From the NCBI GenBank assembly GCA_964517215.1, contig CAZFBR010000051.1, positions 1 through 17,759 of the forward strand: DNA of 17,759 nucleotides. Reading direction: 5' to 3'. This document shows, piece by piece, positions 1-7,633 of this stretch (position 1 is the stretch's first letter; each line of letters starts with the position of its first letter). This stretch comes from CAZFBR01 sp035353495 [NCBI: uncultured bacterium]. Lineage in GTDB: Bacteria > DAOPZR01. Under the pieces are notes generated by a model. It was not told where the DNA came from. It made no database searches and was given only the letters and a program-made list of their open reading frames with translations. A program made the position numbers and the translations under genes.

Positions 1-1
1 G

Positions 2-292
2 TGCACCCGCCTCCTGCTGCTGCCCGGCATCACCGATACCCAATGCGGTTTTAAGGGGTTTCGCCGCACGGTCCTGCCGCAACTGCTCGAGCGGCAGACG
101 GAATCCCATTTTGCGTTTGACGTCGAGCTGCTGGTGATTGCGCGCGCCTTGTCGCTGCGCTGCGCGGGTTTCCCCGTGGTCTGGGACAACGTCGCCGCCT
201 CCAAGGTCAAGCCATTCGCCGATGCGCTCGCCATGTTCGCCGCGCTGCTGGTTATCCGCCGCCGTCGCGCCGCCGGTCTCTATCAGCCCTGA
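2..292 (+). CDS. Family 2 glycosyltransferase, DPM1/ALG5-like, C-terminal part
   Basis: The frame is open from base 2 to a TGA at 290-292, so only the last 96 residues are present and the start lies left of the window. The visible part begins just before TDTQCGFKGF, the conserved block of dolichyl- or polyprenyl-phosphate sugar transferases of glycosyltransferase family 2. It is followed by the usual FAFDVELL and a downstream GFPVVW segment. Family members transfer a sugar from a nucleotide donor to a lipid phosphate carrier at the inner face of the membrane. There is no long hydrophobic tail, so this is the short, peripherally attached type. The next plus-strand gene has its own promoter, so the two are probably separate transcription units. 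The sugar and the acceptor cannot be told from this fragment. Confidence 0.85.
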   Translation, partial: CTRLLLLPGITDTQCGFKGFRRTVLPQLLERQTESHFAFDVELLVIARALSLRCAGFPVVWDNVAASKVKPFADALAMFAALLVIRRRRAAGLYQP

Positions 293-359
293 CCCGTTCG
301 CTCGTGCCACCCCCGCAACCCTGCACGGCCACGCCACTGCGCTCCCGCAAGGCCGCGCC

Positions 360-378
360 GCCATGCCTGCGGCATGGC
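360..378. terminator. Hairpin after the glycosyltransferase gene, possible weak terminator
   Basis: An 8-bp perfect inverted repeat (GCCATGCC / GGCATGGC) with a 3-base loop lies between the glycosyltransferase stop and the next promoter. No T run follows it on either strand, so it is not a canonical intrinsic terminator. Its position would suit an end-of-transcript hairpin. Confidence 0.35.
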
Positions 379-405
379 CACACCTCGTGTATGTGGCCGG
401 CGCGT

Positions 406-433
406 TTGACTTCCTGATATTGTCAGGTATAAT
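406..433 (+). promoter_or_regulatory. Sigma70-type promoter of the STAS/kinase pair
   Basis: TTGACT (406-411) and a perfect TATAAT (428-433) are separated by 16 bases. Transcription would begin near 440, giving a leader of about 28 bases before the ATG at 468. A GGGAGG ribosome-binding site lies at 455-460. This is the clearest promoter in the window. Confidence 0.75.
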
Positions 434-467
434 CGCTCTTGCAGCCACAATTCAGGGAGGTGCGCGC

Positions 468-824
468 ATGCCGTTTGTTACCATGCTGCTGTCGGAGTCC
501 GAGCAGATCTACAAGGTGGCCCTGCAAAAAAAAATCTACGCCGACACCTCGTCCGAACTTGAGCAGGCGCTGGATGATCTCATCCGGCACAAGGCGCGCC
601 ATCTGCTGCTCGACCTCACCCAGCTCGAGCTGATCGACAGCTCCGGACTGCGCGCGCTGATCATTGCCGTCAAGCTGCTGAAGGCCGAGCAGCGCGGCGG
701 CATTGCGGCCTTCGGCATGACCCCGAACATCCAGAAGATCTTCGGCCTGATCAGCGCCGACCGGCTCATCCCCTGCTTCCCCGGCGAGGCCGAGGCGCTG
801 GCCCATCTCCGCGGGCAGAGCTGA
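468..824 (+). CDS. STAS-domain anti-sigma-factor antagonist (RsbV/SpoIIAA type)
   Basis: This is a 118-residue protein made of a single STAS domain, the usual length for the family. The key site is LIDSSGLRAL: Ser58 in the DSSG motif is where the partner kinase phosphorylates such proteins. Unphosphorylated antagonists bind the kinase and release its target, normally a sigma factor. I chose the ATG at 468 because GGGAGG lies 7 bases upstream and a strong promoter precedes it. The longer open frame running upstream to 138 crosses that promoter and overlaps the previous gene. The downstream gene is the matching kinase, 13 bases away. No sigma factor or PP2C phosphatase is visible in the window, so the regulated target is unknown. 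Confidence 0.9.
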   Translation: MPFVTMLLSESEQIYKVALQKKIYADTSSELEQALDDLIRHKARHLLLDLTQLELIDSSGLRALIIAVKLLKAEQRGGIAAFGMTPNIQKIFGLISADRLIPCFPGEAEALAHLRGQS

Positions 825-837
825 CCCCCGGGCCATC

Positions 838-1248
838 GTGGTTCAGCCCGCCCGCCATACCTTCGCCTTCGTTTCCGGCCGCGAGTCGCTCAGCGGCATG
901 ACCGCCGCCATCGAGGAATTCTGCCTCGCGCACGGCCTGCCGCAGGAGGCGCTGTTCGAATTGTCCATCTGCCTGGCCGAGGCCCTGAATAACATCCTGC
1001 TGCACGCCTACCGCAACGAGTCGGGCCGCGGGTTTTCTGTGACCGTCGCACTGGACGAGCACGCCATCACTGCGCTCGTTACCGACAACGGCCCGCCCTT
1101 CAACCCGCTGCAGCATCAGGCACGGGTCATGGACGGCACCCAGGAGCACGGCATGGGGGTGCATATCTACCGCTCGCTCATGTCCTTCGTTGATTATCAG
1201 CGTCTGCCTGACGGCACCAACCAGCTCATCCTGCGCAAGTCCTTCTGA
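838..1248 (+). CDS. Anti-sigma-factor serine kinase, GHKL ATPase (RsbW/SpoIIAB type)
   Basis: This is a 136-residue single-domain GHKL ATPase. The N box is AEALNNILLHAY (Glu48, Asn52, His56), the G1 box is TDNGPPF (Asp83, Gly85) and the G2 box is HGMGVHIYRSL (residues 104-114). These are the ATP-binding elements of RsbW/SpoIIAB-like kinases, which phosphorylate the STAS partner and hold a sigma factor or other target inactive. The start is the GTG at 838, because the next ATG (898) would cut off the first beta strand. No strong ribosome-binding site is visible, so translation is probably coupled to the STAS gene that ends 13 bases earlier. The stop is only 3 bases from the stop of the convergent minus-strand operon. 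Confidence 0.88.
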   Translation: MVQPARHTFAFVSGRESLSGMTAAIEEFCLAHGLPQEALFELSICLAEALNNILLHAYRNESGRGFSVTVALDEHAITALVTDNGPPFNPLQHQARVMDGTQEHGMGVHIYRSLMSFVDYQRLPDGTNQLILRKSF

Positions 1249-1251
1249 CCA

Positions 1252-3363
1252 TCACCAGTCCATCGTCCCCGCTTCCACCAGCAGCAGTTCATTGCCGCCC
1301 CGGCCCAGTCGCGCCCGCAGGGAAAAACGCATATCCGCGCCAGCAAGCAGTTCCTCAGCCGCCAGCGGTCGCACCGCCTGCTGCGCCCACGCGCCCGGCC
1401 AGGAAAAGCCCGCCGGGAACTGCGCATGGTCCGCCGCCAGGCGGGCCAGCGCGGTCTGCCGCGAGACCGCCACCCCGCCCAGCATGTGGTAGCCGCGCGG
1501 AATCACGGAAAAGCGGCAGTTGCGCACCACACACCAGGCAAAGAGCGAATCGGCCCGCTGATAGTCCGTCAGCAGCCACGGTCCGCAGACATACCGCAAC
1601 CGGTCAAAGACACGCTGACCGGCAAAATAGAATGGCAGCGGGCTGTCCGGCAGCGGGCAATAAACGCCCGCGCCGCGGGGCAGGCCGGCCAGGGCCAGGG
1701 CCGCTGCCGGCCACTCCTGCCGGTAATACCGGCGGGTCGCCAGATTCTGCCATTCACTCCCTTCACCCCACAGCCCGCTCACCAGCAGCGGCAGCGCCAG
1801 GATCGTCGCCGGCAGCCAGGCCGGCACCTGCCAGCGCGCCAGCGCCGCCGGCAATTGCGCCGCCAGCAGCACCAGCCCGGGCAAGGCCAGCAGCCACCAC
1901 TCCACCGTCGCTGCCGAGACCGTCATTGCGGCGGCTCCCGCCGTGCCCAGCAGCCAGGCCATGCCCAGCCGGTCAGTCAGTTTCCGCCCGCTGGCAATGA
2001 GTACCAGCAGAACGGGCAGCAGCAGCAGCCATGCCGCCATCGCGAGTGCGCCCGCCAGCAGCAGCGGGAGCACCTCAGCCAGCAGCACACCATTCAGGAG
2101 CAGCCAGAGCAGCGGCAGACCGCCCCAGCGCACCGGCAGGCGCAGCAAAGTCGCCAGTACGGCACCGACCAGCAGCACCATGACCAGATGCGTTACCTGT
2201 GCGGGGAGCGCCAGCCACGGCAGCAGCAGACGCGCGGGCTGCAACCAGACCGCGGGGTCGGGCACCAGCGCCGCCAGTCCGCTCACCCCGCCAATGACAC
2301 GGACCGCATGGACAGCCGCCGCCGCCAGCCATGCGCTCCCCCACAGGCGCACCCGCTCGTCCCGCGCCAGCGCCTCATCGGCAGCGAGCATCGCCACCAG
2401 CAAAAAGGACGCGGTAATCAGCATGAGCGGATGCCACGCTGTCACCAGTACCAGCGCCAGCCAGGCCGCGCTCGCCGCGTGGCGCCGGTCCTGCAGCCGC
2501 TGCAGCGCCATGAACAGCAGCGCCGCCAGCAGCGTCAGCGCCGGCACCGTCAGGCCGGTATGCGCATAATGCAGCGTCGCCGGATTGAACCAGAGCAGCG
2601 CCAGCACAACCAGCGCCCCCAGCCGCGAACCCGTCACCCGCCAGCCGAGCTGATGCCAGAGCACACCGGCGGCACAGCAGACCAGCAGCAGCAGCGCGCG
2701 AAATGCAGGTTCGTTGATCCCGCCCAGCAGCAGCCACAGGGTCTCCACCCCGACCGGAGCCGGACTGGCCGCCGTCGCCAACGGCAGCCGATAGGCCAGC
2801 AGCGTCACCCCGGCAACCAGCAGCAGCCACAGCATGCCCTGCCAGCGCAGGCGCGGCCGATACCGCACCAGGATGCCCGCCGTCACTATCGCTGCAATAA
2901 TCAGCAGTGGTGCCAATGGCGAAGGGACCGTGCCCGCCCCCAGGCGCATGGCGTTAACCGCCGCCGCCATCACATCGGGCTGGTAATCGCGTCCTGACGA
3001 CAGGGGATCAAAAAGAAACGGCAATTGCGCGGCAAGGAAGAGCGCGGTGAAGCACCATTCCAGCCCGCCCCAGAGAAGCAGCCGCAAGGTGCGCCGCGGC
3101 GGCGGTTCGTCATGCGGCAGACCGCGCCCATACAAAAATACAATCAGTGCCGCAAGCGCCAGCTGCAGCAGCAGGTCGCCAGGCCAGGAGCCGGTCAGCC
3201 GCACGCCCAGCGGCAGTACCAGCAGCAGCGTCCAGAGCAGCAGGGTGGCGGCGAAGGGGTCGCGCGCCAGCACCTGCCGCACCGCCGCCAATTGGCGCAA
3301 CAGATATGACCGGCTGGACGGCGGCGGACGATGCGGCTGCGGCCGGGGCGGGGCGCTTTCCAT
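1252..3363 (-). CDS. Large polytopic membrane protein, GT-C-like architecture, function unknown
   Basis: This is a 703-residue protein. A basic, proline-rich N-terminus of about 35 residues is followed by many hydrophobic segments rich in Leu and Ala (roughly a dozen or more helices to about residue 535). A soluble C-terminal part of about 165 residues contains several Cys residues. Many membrane helices plus an extracytoplasmic tail resemble GT-C membrane glycosyltransferases, but I see no diagnostic catalytic loop, so that is only a possibility. The ATG overlaps the TGA of the upstream gene by one base (TGATG), which points to translational coupling with that protein. The gene is the last in the hisG-mutL-miaA-hflX transcription unit, and its stop is 3 bases from that of a convergent gene with no terminator between them. 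Confidence 0.75.
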   Translation of the reverse strand: MESAPPRPQPHRPPPSSRSYLLRQLAAVRQVLARDPFAATLLLWTLLLVLPLGVRLTGSWPGDLLLQLALAALIVFLYGRGLPHDEPPPRRTLRLLLWGGLEWCFTALFLAAQLPFLFDPLSSGRDYQPDVMAAAVNAMRLGAGTVPSPLAPLLIIAAIVTAGILVRYRPRLRWQGMLWLLLVAGVTLLAYRLPLATAASPAPVGVETLWLLLGGINEPAFRALLLLVCCAAGVLWHQLGWRVTGSRLGALVVLALLWFNPATLHYAHTGLTVPALTLLAALLFMALQRLQDRRHAASAAWLALVLVTAWHPLMLITASFLLVAMLAADEALARDERVRLWGSAWLAAAAVHAVRVIGGVSGLAALVPDPAVWLQPARLLLPWLALPAQVTHLVMVLLVGAVLATLLRLPVRWGGLPLLWLLLNGVLLAEVLPLLLAGALAMAAWLLLLPVLLVLIASGRKLTDRLGMAWLLGTAGAAAMTVSAATVEWWLLALPGLVLLAAQLPAALARWQVPAWLPATILALPLLVSGLWGEGSEWQNLATRRYYRQEWPAAALALAGLPRGAGVYCPLPDSPLPFYFAGQRVFDRLRYVCGPWLLTDYQRADSLFAWCVVRNCRFSVIPRGYHMLGGVAVSRQTALARLAADHAQFPAGFSWPGAWAQQAVRPLAAEELLAGADMRFSLRARLGRGGNELLLVEAGTMDW

Positions 3364-5447
3364 CAGCGCAACGGCATCAGCGGTGCCGCCATCTCCCAGG
3401 CGTTGGGCAGTCCTTCCGTTTCCGGATTATGCGGTGCCGTGCGCGTACCCAGCAGCCGCCAGCCATCCTGCCCGCGCGCGTAGACCGCGATATGCCCCGC
3501 CCCGTCCTCCAGCAGCAGCATATCGTCGGGATGCAGCTCGCGTTCGTCAATCGCCAAACGCGCCGGGGTGGCCAGCGCGCGATCGCGATAGAGGCGGGAT
3601 GAATCCGGATGCCCGTATGCCCAGCCGTTGACATTCTGCAGGCGGTTGAAATTGCCCGTCAGCAGCCGCACCGGTCGTGACGGCTGCCAGCAGAACACCC
3701 GCAATTCGCCCCGGTCGTCCCCCGCCCACCATCGCCCCTGCGTGTCGTGCCGCAACACCGGAGGCTGCACGTCGTAATAGACCGGCACCGTCTCCGCCGC
3801 ACCAACCGCCGCGCCGTTCCACAAGGTCAGGCGCAGCTCATTGTCGCCGGCGGTCAGCACCTCGTTCGGGATGAACAGCTGCCCGGTGTACCGGCAATCG
3901 TCCGGCCACGGCAGCCGCGCGTGTTTGCCGGTCGTGCGGTTGTCGATACCCAGCGCCGTGACCCGCACGGTGCTGTTCAGACGCGCCACGCCTGCCGGCA
4001 GGGTCAGGATGCCCCCGTCCGCACCGGACGCCCGCAGCGGGAACCCCGACCGATACCACCGGCCAAAAAATGTCGCCGGCGTCAGGAAGATCGTATCCGC
4101 CGCCCCCGCCTGCGCCAGCCGCCGGTCAAGTGCGGCATAGAACTCCGCCGGCGCCTGCGCCGGCAGCCCGCGCTTGAGCAGGATGATGTCGTCGGCACAA
4201 TAGACCACGCCGTACTGCCCGCGCTCCACCGCACGCGCCAGCCGCTGGGCGAACCGCGTCTGGAAGAACGCCGCATCCGCCTCGCGCAGCGGCGCGCGGG
4301 CATCAACCAGCAGCCAGTCCTCATGCCACGGCTGCCCGTGATCTTCGCTCGCTGCCGACAGCAGCGCCGGCTGCACGCGCGGCAGCAGCAGCTTCGGCAC
4401 GGCGAGGGTCACACCGCGCGCATCGGGGACATGCTGTCGCAGCACTGCCAGCAGTTCGCCCGTGCGCGCCGCTGCCGCACCCGATTCCCGCAATTCCGCC
4501 ATGAACGGCTCTGCGTCGATTACGACCGTCAGAATGGTCATCACCGCCGCCACCAACAGCACCGGACGCCAGCAACCGCAGTCCTCCGCCCGGCGGATGA
4601 TCACTGTCACGCCGGCAGTGATTGCCGCCAGCAGTCCGCTGCTCACCAGCCGCAGCAGGACATTGCTGTCCGCACCGGCACTGAGCGGTTGCGGCAAGAA
4701 CGGGGTCGCCGTGCATGCCGCAGCGATCGCCAGCAGGGAAACGACCAGGAGGATCAGGCCGGTGCGGCGGTAGCGGGGGAGCGCGCAGCAGACCAGCGCC
4801 GGCCACAGCAGCAGCGTTCCGGCATATGAACCGCCGGCCAGGAGCAGCAGGACCGCCGCCGCCAGCAGTCGCGGCCGCTGCAGCGGCAGTGCCAGCAGCA
4901 CCGGCAGGAGCAGCAGCCCCGGACCGGGCATGCCGCCGCTGCCCAGCACCAGCAGCATGCCCGGCACCACCGCCAGCCGCGCATCCCGCAGCAGCAGCGC
5001 ACACCAGTGCACCCCGCACCCCACCGCCAGCCCGGACAGCAGCGCGTCGAACAGCAGCGGCAGATACGGCGACGGCCAGAGCGGGAACAGCAGCGCCGGC
5101 ACGATAATCAGCGGCTGGAAGTTCTCCGCCAGATAATTGACCCCGCGCCAGTGATCATACAGATCGCCCGCGGCGGCGAACCGGCCGACCGTGAGGATTG
5201 CCGACAGATAGCCGTCGTCAGGATTATTGACCTGCGCCGGCATGCGCACGCAGGCCAGCAGGATCGCCAGCAGACCGCAGACAAGGGTCAGGCGCAGCGG
5301 AATGCCTGCGCCGGTCCCGCTCCCGGCAGGGGCCGGGGCGAGTTCCTGCCCGCCGCCCTGCGCCACCCCCGGGTCACCCGCGTCCCGGCAATTCGCCGCG
5401 GGCGCGGGGGAGCACCCGCAGGATTCGGGCCGGTCAGGCGAGCTCAT
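3363..5447 (-). CDS. Polytopic membrane protein with soluble C-terminal half, DUF2079/GT-C-like
   Basis: This is a 694-residue protein from the ATG at 5447. An upstream in-frame ATG at 5492 would add 15 residues but overlap hflX further. After a Cys- and Pro-rich N-terminus come about ten hydrophobic segments (to about residue 320), then a largely soluble half. Near the first helices are NNPDDGYLS and then ENFQPLIIVPALLFPLW, a pattern resembling DUF2079 and other GT-C-fold membrane proteins, where Asp near the first loop and an (H/N)F-x-P block recur. The C-terminal half looks beta-rich and may lie outside the membrane. The start overlaps the hflX stop by 14 bases and the stop is coupled to the next membrane protein. 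The function is unknown; a role in envelope glycan or lipid-linked sugar handling is a guess. Confidence 0.75.
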   Translation of the reverse strand: MSSPDRPESCGCSPAPAANCRDAGDPGVAQGGGQELAPAPAGSGTGAGIPLRLTLVCGLLAILLACVRMPAQVNNPDDGYLSAILTVGRFAAAGDLYDHWRGVNYLAENFQPLIIVPALLFPLWPSPYLPLLFDALLSGLAVGCGVHWCALLLRDARLAVVPGMLLVLGSGGMPGPGLLLLPVLLALPLQRPRLLAAAVLLLLAGGSYAGTLLLWPALVCCALPRYRRTGLILLVVSLLAIAAACTATPFLPQPLSAGADSNVLLRLVSSGLLAAITAGVTVIIRRAEDCGCWRPVLLVAAVMTILTVVIDAEPFMAELRESGAAAARTGELLAVLRQHVPDARGVTLAVPKLLLPRVQPALLSAASEDHGQPWHEDWLLVDARAPLREADAAFFQTRFAQRLARAVERGQYGVVYCADDIILLKRGLPAQAPAEFYAALDRRLAQAGAADTIFLTPATFFGRWYRSGFPLRASGADGGILTLPAGVARLNSTVRVTALGIDNRTTGKHARLPWPDDCRYTGQLFIPNEVLTAGDNELRLTLWNGAAVGAAETVPVYYDVQPPVLRHDTQGRWWAGDDRGELRVFCWQPSRPVRLLTGNFNRLQNVNGWAYGHPDSSRLYRDRALATPARLAIDERELHPDDMLLLEDGAGHIAVYARGQDGWRLLGTRTAPHNPETEGLPNAWEMAAPLMPLR

Positions 5448-6744
5448 CGCGGGTGCGCCAGGCATAGTCATCGGACAGCAGTTCCACCGCATAGCCGCGC
5501 GTGCGCAGCGACTCGAGGAACTCGGGGGCGGCAGTGAACTCCATGAGCAGCACCGACCCGTCTTCGCTGTACTCCTTCTTCGTCACCAGCGCCGCCGGCT
5601 CGATCAGCGCCAGCGCCACCCGCTGCTGCGTATGATGCAGCGCCACCCGCGCGGGCACCCACGCCTGCCGCAGCACCGTGCCCATCATCTCCGCCAGCTT
5701 GTCCAGCCCCTCGCCCGTGCGCGCGGAGACCGCGACGGCGTGCGGGTACTTCCGGTACTTGTGCACGCGAATGCGGCTCGGGACCAGGTCCACCTTGTTC
5801 AGCACCGCCACCATCGGCTTGCGCTCGGCTTTCAGCTCCTTCAGCGTGCGCATGACTTCCGCCACCCGCTCCTCGACCCCGGGCTCGGCAATGTCGATGG
5901 TATGCAGCAGCAGGTCCGCCTCCTGCACTTCCTCCAGCGTGGCCCGGAACGCAGCCACGAGTTGCGGCGGCAGATTGCTGATGAACCCGACCGTATCGGA
6001 AATCAGCACCGTCGTCCCGTCCGGCAGGCGGTAGCGGCGCACGGCAGGATCGAGCGTGGCGAAGAGCTTGTCCTCAACCAGCTTGCTGCTTCCGGTCAGC
6101 GCATTCAGCAGCGCCGACTTGCCCGCGTTGGTGTACCCCACCAGCGCGCAGACGGGCTTCCCCTGCCGCCCCTTGCGCTGCTCGCGCCGGCTGCAGATGA
6201 CGCTGTCGAGCTTCACCTTGAGCTTGTCAATCTGCTTCTGGATGGTGCGCCGGTCATATTCCAGTTTCTTCTCGCCCGGGCCGCGCATGCCCACCACTGC
6301 GATCTGCTGGGCGAACGACTCGCCGTGCGCCGAGAGACGGGTAAGCCGGTACGACAGCGCCGCCAGTTCGACCTGCAGCTTCGCCTCCTGCGTATGCGCG
6401 CGCTGCGCGAAGATGTGGATGATCAGTTCCGTGCGGTTGAGCACCGGCACCCCGATCTCCTGCTTCAGGTTGCGTTCCTGCGAGGGTGACAGCGGATTGT
6501 CGAAGATCACCGCCATGGCGCCGGTGGCGTCGACCAGCTGCTTGAGCTCGTCCACCTTGCCGCGCCCGATGAAGAAGGTGGCGTCCGCCTGCTCGCGCTT
6601 CTGCACGAGCTGCCCGGCGACAATCGCCCCGGCAGTGCACGCCAGCGACGCCAGTTCGTTGAGCGGCGCGGCCAGCTTCTCCTCCTTCGCGGTCAGGACC
6701 CGCGCGAGAATCACCCGTTCAAGCAGCAGCGTGGTTGCAGCCAT
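5434..6744 (-). CDS. hflX: Ribosome-associated GTPase HflX
   Basis: This is a 436-residue protein. The N-terminal HflX domain contains the glycine-rich linker MRGPGEKKLEYDRR (residues 153-166), and a coiled segment follows. The GTPase domain has G1 GYTNAGKS (203-210), the FATLD switch (228-232), G3 DTVG (250-253), G4 NKVD (316-319) and a G5 SARTGEG. HflX binds the 50S subunit, splits stalled or stressed ribosomes and hydrolyses GTP. I chose the ATG at 6744 because GAGGAGGA (6753-6760) sits 8 bases upstream. The longer open frame to 6882 lies inside miaA and adds residues unlike HflX. The gene overlaps the end of miaA by 26 bases. In E. coli hfq sits between miaA and hflX; here it is missing. 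Confidence 0.96.
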   Translation of the reverse strand: MAATTLLLERVILARVLTAKEEKLAAPLNELASLACTAGAIVAGQLVQKREQADATFFIGRGKVDELKQLVDATGAMAVIFDNPLSPSQERNLKQEIGVPVLNRTELIIHIFAQRAHTQEAKLQVELAALSYRLTRLSAHGESFAQQIAVVGMRGPGEKKLEYDRRTIQKQIDKLKVKLDSVICSRREQRKGRQGKPVCALVGYTNAGKSALLNALTGSSKLVEDKLFATLDPAVRRYRLPDGTTVLISDTVGFISNLPPQLVAAFRATLEEVQEADLLLHTIDIAEPGVEERVAEVMRTLKELKAERKPMVAVLNKVDLVPSRIRVHKYRKYPHAVAVSARTGEGLDKLAEMMGTVLRQAWVPARVALHHTQQRVALALIEPAALVTKKEYSEDGSVLLMEFTAAPEFLESLRTRGYAVELLSDDYAWRTRDELA

Positions 6745-7633
6745 GCAATACGTCCTCCTCGGTCGCGCACAGAAACCAGCGAATGCGCTTGTCCGGCATA
6801 AACCAGGTGTACTGGCGCTTGGCAAAATGGCGGGTGTCGCGCGCCATCTGCCGCCGGGCCTCGGCCTCAGGCAGGATGCCACGCAGCGCCAGCAGCGCGT
6901 GCCGGTAGCCCAGCGTCCCCAGCGACTTCAGGCCGGGATCGCAGCCCGCGGCGAGCAGCCGGCGGCATTCGTCCAGCAGCCCGCCCGTCCACATCTGCGC
7001 CACGCGCTCGTCGATGCGCCGGTAGAGTTCCGCGCGCGGCAGATCGAGCCCGATCTGCACCACCGGATAGTTTGGTTTCGGGGTTTCCTGCCACCAGGCC
7101 GACAGCGGCTTCCCGCTGATCACGAAGACCTCGAGCGCGCGCACCACCCGGCGCACGTTGCGCGGGTCGGCCACCGCCGCCGCCACCGGATCAACCTGCT
7201 GCAGGCGACGGTAGAGCTTCAGCGGATCGTTGTAGGCGTCGTCGGTGATCTGCTTGCGCACCGCCGCATCACCCGGCGGCGCGGGGCAGAGCCCGTCGGT
7301 CAGCGCGCGCACGTACAGCCCGCTGCCGCCCACCACCAGCACGCGTTTGCCGCGCGCGCGGATGGCCGCAATCGCCGCCTGCGCATCGCGCGCATAGTCC
7401 GCGACCGTATAATTCACCTCGGGCCCGACCAGGTCGAGGCAGTGGTGCGGCACCGCCGCCCGCGCCGCCGCGTCCGGCTTGGCGCTGCCGATGTCCAGCC
7501 CGCGATAGACCTGCACCGAGTCCGCCGACACGATCTCCGCATTCAGCCGCGGGGCCAGGCGCAGCGCCAGGCCGCTTTTCCCGACTGCAGTCGGGCCAAC
7601 CAGCAGGATGACCGGCAGGCCGGTATCGCTCAT
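6719..7633 (-). CDS. miaA: tRNA dimethylallyltransferase MiaA
   Basis: This is a 304-residue protein of normal length. The P-loop is GPTAVGKS (13-20). It is followed by SADSVQVYRGLDIGSAKP (36-53), which holds the catalytic Asp38 and the substrate-binding Gln41, and by the GGSGLYVRAL block near residue 100. MiaA transfers a dimethylallyl group to N6 of adenosine 37 in tRNAs that read UNN codons, in the cytoplasm. The ATG overlaps the mutL stop as ATGA, so the two are translationally coupled, and the 3' end overlaps hflX by 26 bases. The family more often has SADSMQVYRG and GGTGLY; the Val and Ser substitutions here are conservative. Confidence 0.97.
   Translation of the reverse strand: MSDTGLPVILLVGPTAVGKSGLALRLAPRLNAEIVSADSVQVYRGLDIGSAKPDAAARAAVPHHCLDLVGPEVNYTVADYARDAQAAIAAIRARGKRVLVVGGSGLYVRALTDGLCPAPPGDAAVRKQITDDAYNDPLKLYRRLQQVDPVAAAVADPRNVRRVVRALEVFVISGKPLSAWWQETPKPNYPVVQIGLDLPRAELYRRIDERVAQMWTGGLLDECRRLLAAGCDPGLKSLGTLGYRHALLALRGILPEAEARRQMARDTRHFAKRQYTWFMPDKRIRWFLCATEEDVLHGCNHAAA

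Noticed and set aside
138-467. N-terminal extension of the STAS gene
   Set aside because: It would cross the promoter at 406-433 and overlap the glycosyltransferase gene; the product would be a non-STAS basic stretch.
1426-2997. 523-codon plus-strand open frame rich in Gln and Arg
   Set aside because: It is the complement of CAG/CTG-rich membrane-protein codons on the other strand. It has no ribosome-binding site and no motif.
6745-6882. N-terminal extension of hflX
   Set aside because: The extra 46 residues are encoded inside miaA and are unlike HflX. The ATG at 6744 has a strong GAGGAGGA ribosome-binding site.
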